From CAZCTC01 sp964501335 (GTDB lineage: Bacteria > Chloroflexota > Anaerolineae > B4-G1 > SLSP01), in contig CAZCTC010000125.1 in the NCBI GenBank assembly GCA_964501335.1, forward strand, positions 1-12,779: a DNA stretch of 12,779 nucleotides. Direction: 5' to 3'. The position numbers were made by a program, and so were the translations under genes. This document shows positions 7,509 to 12,779 of this stretch, one piece after another. Within the stretch, counting starts at the first letter, position 1, and every line of letters starts with the position of its first letter. The notes under the pieces are model-generated. The model had not been told where the DNA came from. It did no database searches and saw only the letters and a list, made by a program, of their open reading frames with translations.

Positions 7509-8180
7509 ATGAATCCGATTACTAATTTACAGAGTTTTTTGGATGGGTATCTTGTGGAGAAGAGTCGGCCCAGAATTCTGGAGGCGGGCTGTGGATCGGC
7601 CTGCCATCTTAATTTTAAAGAGGGCTGCTGTTTGACCGGCATCGACATTTCGGAGAAACAGTTGCAGCGCAACGATCAGCTCCATGAGAAGATTCTGGGC
7701 GATATTCAGTATTATCGTTTTCAGCCGGAGACCTTCGATATTATCATCTGTTGGGATGTACTGGAGCATCTTGTCAAACCGGAACTGGCGTTGGATCTGT
7801 TTGCCCGGGCTGTTAAACCGGAGGGAATCATTATTCTGGCTTCTCCCAATCCGGAATCGTTCAAAGGATTGTTAACCCGTTATTCTCCTCACTGGTTCCA
7901 TGTGCTTTTCTACCGAATTGCTTATCGGCGGGCCGAGGCCGGCAAGAACGATTCGGCTCCTTTTAAGGCTTATCTTCAGACTTCGATGGCTCCACGGTCT
8001 TTGCGGCAATTTGCCCATCATCGAAAGTTCAAGGTTGTCTATTTTCATGCTTACAATCTCGATTTGATGAAGCGCAATCCGGTGGTTCACTTTGTCTATC
8101 AGACGATCAATCACCTGGCCAAGGTGTTTACGCTGGGTAAGCTTCAGGAGAGCGAATATATTATGGTTTTGCAGAAGTAG
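7509..8180 (+). CDS. Class I SAM-dependent methyltransferase (223 aa)
   Basis: Rossmann-fold methyltransferase of the Methyltransf_11/23 kind. Motif I is ILEAGCGSA (23-31), the acidic residue after the second strand is Asp46 in GIDIS, FDIIICWDVLEHL (76-88) is the usual motif near the active site, and an AVKPEGIIILASPNP-type strand follows. The substrate is unknown; similar proteins methylate lipids, quinones, sugars or small metabolites. I start at 7509 because AAGAGGT lies about 8 nt upstream. The frame is open back to an ATG at 7437, but that start has no ribosome binding site and would place GC-rich leader sequence at the N-terminus. The gene looks less GC-rich than its neighbours: by hand count 53, 42 and 40 percent in the rows at 7561, 7861 and 8041, against 68 percent in the row at 10081. 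With its isolated position and an element copy upstream, this may point to acquisition by transfer. Confidence 0.88.
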   Translation: MNPITNLQSFLDGYLVEKSRPRILEAGCGSACHLNFKEGCCLTGIDISEKQLQRNDQLHEKILGDIQYYRFQPETFDIIICWDVLEHLVKPELALDLFARAVKPEGIIILASPNPESFKGLLTRYSPHWFHVLFYRIAYRRAEAGKNDSAPFKAYLQTSMAPRSLRQFAHHRKFKVVYFHAYNLDLMKRNPVVHFVYQTINHLAKVFTLGKLQESEYIMVLQK

Positions 8181-8208
8181 ACGGCATCAGGTTGCCGGCT
8201 GATTCGAT

Positions 8209-8246
8209 ATGATATCGCGCGCCCCTCTCGGGGCGCGCGATATCAT
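8209..8246. terminator. Perfect 17-bp inverted repeat between convergent genes
   Basis: Arms 8209-8225 and 8230-8246 pair perfectly around the loop TCTC, with core GCGCGCCCC. The site lies 28 nt after the methyltransferase stop and 7 nt from the end of the beta-helix gene, so a bidirectional terminator is the natural reading. Only a loose T-rich stretch (ATTATTTAG) follows on the plus strand and no U run is obvious on the minus strand, so it may act mainly as a transcription block or mRNA 3'-end stabiliser. Confidence 0.6.
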
Positions 8247-8253
8247 TATTTAG

Positions 8254-10746
8254 TTATCCCCCTTTTAAGATCAGGGGCAGGCAGACTTTCAGGATATTGT
8301 TGACGCCTTTGCCGGTGAGCCGGACGGTGTAAGTCGAGCCGGTTCCGGCGGTGAGCATCAGGGTGCCGGTGCGGGTGCCCACGACCGTCGGATTAAAGGT
8401 CACGCCCAACGAGCAGATTGCGCCGGCGGCCAGCGATCCCGGGCAGGAGTAGGTGACGCTGTAATCGCCGCTGGCGGTGACATCGGCGATGGTGGTGGCA
8501 TTGCCGGTGACATTTTTCCAGGTGACGGTTTGCGTGGGGGAACTCTGGCCCAGGATGACCAGCCCGAAGTCCAGGGCGCTGGAAGAGAAGGCCCGTTCGG
8601 TGTCTACGATCAGGATGCGGGAACCGTAAGGTTCCAGAGAGAGGCTGCCCACCGTTTCTCTTTGTTCCAGATCCATGTACCGTTCCACACCCAGGTCGAC
8701 CGATAAGGTCTGGGTGGTGGGATTGTAGAAGATTACCGAGCGAGGGGCTGTTCCTACCGTTTGCGTGAACCAGCTGGCGTGGGAATGGCTGTCTTTGCCG
8801 CTGTAACTCTGCCAGGCGGCCAGCGTTTTGTCGCCGCTGACGGAAATGTTGGCGGCGCGGTAAGGATTGAAGAAGTCGTTGTAGTCGGAGGTTGTCAGAT
8901 TGTCTTTGCTTTCCAGGCTCAGGGTCCGGGCGCCGTCTTTGACGGCAAAGAGGATGTTGTTGCGGAAGGCGGTGATCTGGACGCCGGCGGGAACGATGAC
9001 GACCTGTCCGGTGGTCATCGAGCCGGCGCTGTTGGCGTAGAGGGTGTTGCCTTCGATGGTGCCGTTGGAATCCTGGAAGAGAATTCCGGCTACCGTTGAG
9101 CTGATGACGGTGTTGTCCGAGACGGTGACATTGCGGGAGTAGCTGTCGATATAGACGCCGAAGCCGAAGAGCGGTCGGTAGCTGGTGTGGTTGCCGTCGG
9201 TGTTGCCGATTGTGTCGACGAAGATGTTCTGGCGGATGATCAGATCGTGGACCGGGGTGCTGGTGAAGTTGTCCCGGCCGAAGGTGCGGACCGCGCCGCA
9301 GTCGCCTTTGCTGTAGCAGGCCTGATAGATGAAGTTGCGTTCCAGCGTGTTCGACGGTCCGAAGATGTCCACCCCGTTGTGGCCGATCTTTTCCAGCCGG
9401 TTTTCTTGCAGCGTGTTGCCGTAGGCTGAACGCCCTACATTATCGACTTTGAGGCGGATTCCGTCACCGTTTTCGGTGCAGTTGCTGCCCTCAAACCCGC
9501 AGCCCATTCCCGAGCGGCCGAGATTGGCGATGAGGGCGACATTGCGGATCTGGTTGCCGACGATGTAGCTTTCTCGTTCATAGCCGTCGATGCCGAAATG
9601 GTTGGCGGTGTCGATGATGTTGTCACGGATTTGCATGCCGGTTCCACCGCGCCAGCCATCAACGCCGTCCGAGGCATCATAGACCCAGCTCGCCAGACTG
9701 ATGCCGGCCTGATCCACATCCTGGATCAAATTGTTGCGCAGGGTGACACGGGCGCCGTCGCTGGCGCGGTAGTTGGTCGGCATGGCGATGCCGTTGGCAT
9801 ACCAGCGGATCACCGCCAGATTTTGAATGATCACGTCGGAGACTGGATTCCCCAGGTCGGTGCCCAGGAGCACGCCGCCCCAGAAGCGGTCGTCGCTTTT
9901 CAAGATGGCCGAACCTTCGATCACTCCGTCGGCCGGAGCGCCGGAGGCCGAATAGAGATAGACTCTGTGGCTGGCAGTGTCGTAATACCATTCCCCATCC
10001 TGATCCAGGGTGGAGAGATGGTTGTTGATGAAATAGCCCCAGCCGGTGCAGCTGCCGGTCCAGCAATCGGTCGCTTCGGCCAGGGTCAGGGAGCCGGAGC
10101 CGGAGCCGGTGACGACCCGGTTGACCATGTACCAGCGCATCGCTTTGAGGTGGATCACGGCGCCGGTCCAGTTGGCAGCCGGCAGCTGGTTGTCGACCAG
10201 GTTGGTATTGCCGTTCTGGCCGTCCACGGTGGAATAGCCTCCGTCGCCGGCGTTCAGATTGGGCCAGCGGCCCAGGGTGAGGCGGGTGTTGCCGCGAAAG
10301 AGCTGGTTGATGCCCAGCGTGAATTTGCCGGCATTCGACCCGGCGGAAAGGTCCGCCATGTAGATCGAGCCGGAGTAGACGGTCCAGCCGGCGATGGTTT
10401 GGGCGCCGGAGATCGTCGGACGGTTGGTGCAGGCGGCATCCGGGTAAGAACCGAAGGTGATCGGGCTGGCGGCGCTCCCGGAACGGGTTGGATTCAGCAC
10501 CTCGCCGCGCCAGGTATCGCCGCAGTGCAGCAGTACCTGATCGCCGGGCTGCAGGGCCAGGCTGTTGACTTTGGCTAGCGTTCGGAATGGATGATCGGTC
10601 GACAGGCCGTTATTGCTGTCGTTGCCGGTCGCGCTGGAAACGTAATAGGTGGTGGCGGTGGGTGCCTTTTGCTCCAGACCTTTCCACAATCCTGGAATCA
10701 GCAGCAACAGGCTCAAACCCACGCGCAAAATAGCCTCACTCCACAT
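8254..10746 (-). CDS. Secreted right-handed parallel beta-helix protein (830 aa)
   Basis: Exported protein. The N-terminus has a hydrophobic stretch (RVGLSLLLLIPG, about 8-19) acting as signal peptide or anchor. YYVSSATGNDSNNG and PFRTLAKVN follow, the usual opening of pectate-lyase-like beta-helix proteins. The central part, roughly to residue 620, has many coils of the type VTLRNNLIQDV, MQIRDNIIDT, LIIRQNIFVDT and VTVSDNTVISS. Residues about 715-812 form a choice-of-anchor/ASPM-HYDIN-like immunoglobulin-type domain (SALDFGLVILGQSS ... SCPGSLAAGAICSLGVTFNP ... LTGKG). The protein ends in ILKVCLPLILKGG. A role in binding or cleaving extracellular polysaccharide is likely, but no catalytic residues can be assigned. 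I start at 10746 because AAGGGGGA at 10751-10758 lies just upstream and the signal sequence then begins at once; the frame is open to an ATG at 10803, which would bury the signal. Confidence 0.88.
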   Translation of the reverse strand: MWSEAILRVGLSLLLLIPGLWKGLEQKAPTATTYYVSSATGNDSNNGLSTDHPFRTLAKVNSLALQPGDQVLLHCGDTWRGEVLNPTRSGSAASPITFGSYPDAACTNRPTISGAQTIAGWTVYSGSIYMADLSAGSNAGKFTLGINQLFRGNTRLTLGRWPNLNAGDGGYSTVDGQNGNTNLVDNQLPAANWTGAVIHLKAMRWYMVNRVVTGSGSGSLTLAEATDCWTGSCTGWGYFINNHLSTLDQDGEWYYDTASHRVYLYSASGAPADGVIEGSAILKSDDRFWGGVLLGTDLGNPVSDVIIQNLAVIRWYANGIAMPTNYRASDGARVTLRNNLIQDVDQAGISLASWVYDASDGVDGWRGGTGMQIRDNIIDTANHFGIDGYERESYIVGNQIRNVALIANLGRSGMGCGFEGSNCTENGDGIRLKVDNVGRSAYGNTLQENRLEKIGHNGVDIFGPSNTLERNFIYQACYSKGDCGAVRTFGRDNFTSTPVHDLIIRQNIFVDTIGNTDGNHTSYRPLFGFGVYIDSYSRNVTVSDNTVISSTVAGILFQDSNGTIEGNTLYANSAGSMTTGQVVIVPAGVQITAFRNNILFAVKDGARTLSLESKDNLTTSDYNDFFNPYRAANISVSGDKTLAAWQSYSGKDSHSHASWFTQTVGTAPRSVIFYNPTTQTLSVDLGVERYMDLEQRETVGSLSLEPYGSRILIVDTERAFSSSALDFGLVILGQSSPTQTVTWKNVTGNATTIADVTASGDYSVTYSCPGSLAAGAICSLGVTFNPTVVGTRTGTLMLTAGTGSTYTVRLTGKGVNNILKVCLPLILKGG

Positions 10747-10767
10747 AGAATCCCCCTTTTTATGTAA

Positions 10768-10776
10768 TGTATAGCA
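10768..10776 (-). promoter_or_regulatory. Extended -10 promoter element for the beta-helix gene
   Basis: On the minus strand this reads TGCTATACA, an extended -10 box (TGnTATAnn). No good -35 is visible at the normal distance, which is tolerated for extended -10 promoters. The leader would be about 15 nt and would contain the AAGGGGGA ribosome binding site. Confidence 0.45.
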
Positions 10777-10827
10777 GACTCCCTGCTGGAAATTATCCTG
10801 CATTGGCGAGTTTAAGCAATTGGAGGG

Positions 10828-11043
10828 GGACTTAAGAAGGTGTCGTTGGGGAGGTTCTGGAAAAAAGCTATGTTTTCGCGCGCCGGCCCTCTCCCTAATC
10901 CCTCCCCCCTGTAGTTGAGCCGGTGAAGCGCGCTTTCAGGAGATTTTTTGGTAAAGATGCATGGCCGCCATAGGGGTGAGGGGGAGGGACTTAAGAACGT
11001 GTCGTTGGGGAGGTTCTGGAAAAAAGCTATGTTTTCGCGCGCC
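10828..11043. repeat. 57-bp direct repeats 159 bp apart flanking a GC-rich insert
   Basis: Positions 10828-10884 and 10987-11043 are the same sequence with one visible difference (10839 versus 10998). Both contain ACTTAAGAA, GTGTCGTTGGGGAGG, TTCTGGAAAAAAGC and the first hairpin arm TATGTTTTCGCGCGCC. In the left copy the hairpin breaks off after this arm, and a roughly 100-bp segment follows, bounded by CCCTCCCCC (10900-10908) and GGGGGAGGG (10980-10988) with the palindrome AAGCGCGCTT (10926-10935) inside. The right copy runs on into the complete copy 4 hairpin. The left unit is therefore a truncated or interrupted element copy. Confidence 0.8.
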
Positions 11044-11136
11044 TTCTGAGGCGCGCGAAAACATAAACAAAAAATTTTTTCTCCCTGCTTCGCACCGCGC
11101 GTCGTTTCTGGCCGGTAAAAGGCCATGTGCGGGACG
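11028..11136 (-). repeat. Structured intergenic element, copy 4
   Basis: Read on the minus strand, CGTCCCGCA (11128-11136) and CGACGCG (11098-11104) are again 32 nt apart, with an inner GGCC-TTTTACC-GGCC hairpin between them. A purine stretch and A/T tract lead to the hairpin 11028-11044 pairing with 11049-11065 (17 bp, core CGCGCGCCT, loop CAGA in element orientation). The copy starts 12 nt after the MFS gene stop codon, in that gene's 3' region. Confidence 0.75.
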
Positions 11137-11148
11137 CAGGAATTTTTC

Positions 11149-12426
11149 TTATCCTGGGGAAATGCTCTCTTCGGCAGCCAGTGCTGCGGGCTCGATATCT
11201 GTCGGCGTTTCTTTTGCCGGCGTTTTAAATTTCAGCCAGACCGGCAGGATGGCGGCCAGGACCAGCCCGGAGGTCAGGCGGAAGGGTGCCAGGGGGCCGA
11301 ATCGATCCCACAGGAACGAGCCGATGGTCGGGGCCGGAATGGCGAAGATGCCGACGCTGCTTTGCAGCAGCCCGAAGGCGGTACCGCGCAGATTTTCCGG
11401 GATGACTTTGCTGGCGAGCGATTGGTAGGCCGGAGCCATCAACGCAACGCCGATCCCCAACATCCCCCAGGCTACGGCAAAGCCCAGGAAGGTGCGGGCC
11501 TGTAAGAAGACCATGAAGGCGACAAACTGGGTGATGAAGCCGGCGACGATGGCCAGCCGTTCCCCTTTGCGATCGGCGAGGATGCCGGCGGGCACATTGA
11601 TCGCCATATTGCAGATGCCGAAGATCGATTGCAACCAGCCGATCTGTTGAATGGTGAGGCCGCCGGTGTCTTTCAGGTAGATCGGCATCAGATTGAAGGA
11701 GAGGGAGTAGGCGATGTCTCGGATGCTGTCGGTGACCAGAATCCAGGTGAGGACGCCGCCGGCCAGGAGCAGGCCGCCCATGGTCCAGAGGTTGCTCTTC
11801 AGGTTGCTCAGTTCCAACCGGCGAGGGTTGGCTTCGTGACCTTTGGCGGCGGCCCGGGCCATGGCAACCCGCACGATGGCCGCACCCAGATAGAGGAGGC
11901 CGGAGCAGGCCAGCATCGGGCGGAAACCCCAGGAACTGGCGATATAGCCACCCAGGGGCGGGCCGACGATGGTGACGATCATAAAGAGCGTTTCGGTGAT
12001 GCCGAAGACCCGGCTGCGGTTCTCTTCGGCGGTCTGTTCGGCGATAAAGGCCCCATAGCTGGGGGCGACGAGCGAGCGGGTAACGGCGTTTAGCCCTTCG
12101 CCCAGCAGCATCCATTGCCAGGTGGGGGCCAGGATCAGGGCGATGTAGGAGAAGACGCCGGCCACGCTGGCGATGGCGACGCTGCGCAGTCGGCCCAGGG
12201 AGTCGGAGACCCAGCCGCCGAAGATTTGCAGGACCAGCGAAAAGAGCTGGACCAGGGTGAAAAAGAGGCCAATCTGGGCGATATCGGCTTTCAGGTCGTC
12301 TTTCAGATAGACAGAAAGCAGCGGCCCGTACATGCTGCCGCCTATATTGGCCAGGATCATGGCGAACATGAAGAGCAACAGCCAGTTGTTCAGTAATGGC
12401 GGTTTGCGAGGTGGACTGCTATCCAT
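11149..12426 (-). CDS. Major facilitator superfamily transporter (425 aa)
   Basis: Polytopic inner-membrane secondary transporter with the hydrophobic pattern of two six-helix halves. MFS motif A is clear in the loop after helix 2, GGWVSDSLGR (70-79), and a second version, AGILADRKGER, lies at the matching place in the C-terminal half (about 279-289). Motif-C-like Gly/Pro residues appear in IVGPPLGGYIASSWGFRP. The length is standard. Such proteins usually export drugs or metabolites or take up small solutes by proton coupling, and the substrate cannot be told. AAGGAG (12435-12440) lies 8 nt before the ATG, a strong ribosome binding site. No partner gene or dedicated regulator is next to it in the window. 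Confidence 0.92.
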   Translation of the reverse strand: MDSSPPRKPPLLNNWLLLFMFAMILANIGGSMYGPLLSVYLKDDLKADIAQIGLFFTLVQLFSLVLQIFGGWVSDSLGRLRSVAIASVAGVFSYIALILAPTWQWMLLGEGLNAVTRSLVAPSYGAFIAEQTAEENRSRVFGITETLFMIVTIVGPPLGGYIASSWGFRPMLACSGLLYLGAAIVRVAMARAAAKGHEANPRRLELSNLKSNLWTMGGLLLAGGVLTWILVTDSIRDIAYSLSFNLMPIYLKDTGGLTIQQIGWLQSIFGICNMAINVPAGILADRKGERLAIVAGFITQFVAFMVFLQARTFLGFAVAWGMLGIGVALMAPAYQSLASKVIPENLRGTAFGLLQSSVGIFAIPAPTIGSFLWDRFGPLAPFRLTSGLVLAAILPVWLKFKTPAKETPTDIEPAALAAEESISPG

Positions 12427-12459
12427 AAGGTGTTCTCCTTCTGTTTGGGAATCTTTTTT

Positions 12460-12649
12460 GACCTGTGCGGTTGTTTATTCGTAAGGATGAAAAACAGTTT
12501 TCACGTCCCGCAACGAGTGCTTTCCCGGTAAAAAGCGACGCGCGGGATGGGAAGAGAGAGTTATTTTTTATTCATTTTTCGGCGGCTTCAGAAAGCCGCC
12601 GAAAAATGGTCTGTTCTTTCCCATGTTTTCCGGACTAACCGCACAGGTC
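12460..12649. repeat. 13-bp inverted repeat enclosing element copy 5
   Basis: GACCTGTGCGGTT (12460-12472) and AACCGCACAGGTC (12637-12649) are perfect reverse complements 190 bp apart end to end, and copy 5 lies wholly between them. This is the layout of a miniature inverted-repeat element, though no target-site duplication is obvious. The left arm lies in the leader of the MFS gene. Confidence 0.6.
12504..12608 (+). repeat. Structured intergenic element, copy 5
   Basis: CGTCCCGCA (12504-12512), CGACGCG (12536-12542, 32 nt on), GCGGGATGGG, AAGAGAGAG, an A/T tract, then the hairpin 12573-12588 with 12593-12608 (16 bp, core CGGCGGC, loop CAGA). Compared with copy 1 the outer stem has CATTTTT/AAAAATG in place of TATGTTTT/AAAACATA, so both arms changed together. 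TCCCGC can pair with GCGGGA as in copy 3. Confidence 0.75.
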
Positions 12650-12730
12650 GATATTTTTTTATTATGTTTTTGTGGGTTTCAGAAAGCCGCCGAAAAATGG
12701 TCTGTTCTTTCCCATGTTTTCCGGACTAAC
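12587..12730. repeat. 53-bp identical direct repeats 91 bp apart
   Basis: Positions 12587-12639 and 12678-12730 are identical, from the hairpin loop (TTCAGAAAGCCGCC) to TTCCGGACTAAC. The similarity reaches further left in weaker form (the TATTTTTTTATT stretch). In the second unit the left hairpin arm reads TTTTTGTGGG in place of TTTTTCGGCGGC, so its stem can no longer form. It is a decayed partial duplicate of copy 5. The remaining bases to 12779 show no gene. Confidence 0.8.
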
Positions 12731-12779
12731 GCATCGGTTGTGCAAATAGTGGCCGAAGTGAAAAAAACGGCCTAAAAAC

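Noticed and set aside
10092..10108. Short GAGCCG tandem repeat
   Set aside because: It lies in the beta-helix gene and simply encodes a Ser-Gly run, a normal linker.
9598..10578. Long plus-strand open frame (326 codons) opposite the beta-helix gene
   Set aside because: It is antisense to a gene with a clear signal sequence, domains and ribosome binding site. Its Gly/Ala/Val-rich translation is typical of a GC-rich shadow frame.
10812..11126. Minus-strand open frame of 104 codons with an internal repeat in its translation
   Set aside because: It is made of the duplicated element DNA, so the repeated peptide only mirrors the 159-bp duplication. The frame is not kept in other copies.
11225..12115. 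Minus-strand 296-codon frame inside the MFS gene
   Set aside because: It is an out-of-frame Arg/Pro-rich shadow of the transporter, which has clear motifs.
169..12608. CRISPR array as an explanation for the repeats
   Set aside because: The copies are kilobases apart, lie in both orientations and have no regular spacers or cas genes.
12547..12729. Plus-strand open frame of 60 codons at the right edge
   Set aside because: It consists of the hairpin and its 91-bp duplicate. There is no protein-like composition and no conserved frame between copies.

Overview
The window looks like chromosomal DNA of a Chloroflexota bacterium, most likely Anaerolineae or a relative. The grounds are indirect: a Thr-Pro-rich linker on a divisome-like protein, tandem AAA/STAND-type ATPases that begin with an N-P-(Y/F)-x-x-G-N-P ... 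F-I-G-R motif, a secreted beta-helix protein ending in a short L-P-L-I-L-K tail, and GC-rich coding DNA. This placement is inference from gene style; no rRNA or marker gene is present. Replicon and species cannot be told.

Layout, left to right. Positions 1-407 hold no gene, only hairpins and repeats. Positions 408-4488 (minus) are a two-gene operon of P-loop ATPases: a 932-residue ATPase-TPR-coiled coil-membrane protein followed 13 nt later by a 422-residue soluble ATPase. Divergent from it is mutY (4636-5736, plus), whose promoter places the transcription start at or next to the ATG. Positions 5911-7122 (minus) are a second operon: a small FtsB/DivIC-like membrane protein followed 3 nt later by an inositol-monophosphatase-family enzyme. 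A SAM methyltransferase (7509-8180, plus) converges on a large secreted parallel beta-helix protein (8254-10746, minus), with a perfect 17-bp inverted repeat between them. An MFS transporter (11149-12426, minus) and a repeat-rich intergenic stretch end the window.

The most unusual content lies between the genes. Five intergenic regions each carry a roughly 105-bp element: a CGTCCCGCA-like block, a CGACGCG-like block starting exactly 32 nt later in all five copies, a purine (GAGAG) stretch leading into a T-rich or A/T-rich tract, and a long hairpin of the form TTTT-GC stem-AAAA. Stem sequences differ between copies but stay base-paired, which is covariation. The loop is CAGA or AAGA in four copies and the reverse complement, TCTG, in one. 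Three copies have adjacent partial duplications (periods 67, 159 and 91 bp), and one lies inside a 13-bp inverted repeat. I do not recognise this element. It could be a structured RNA, a non-autonomous mobile element or a DNA-level site.

The genes are mostly housekeeping (base-excision repair, cell division, phosphatase) or accessory (transporter, secreted protein, methyltransferase). The ATPase pair may be a membrane-linked signalling or defence module, but nothing in the sequence proves that.
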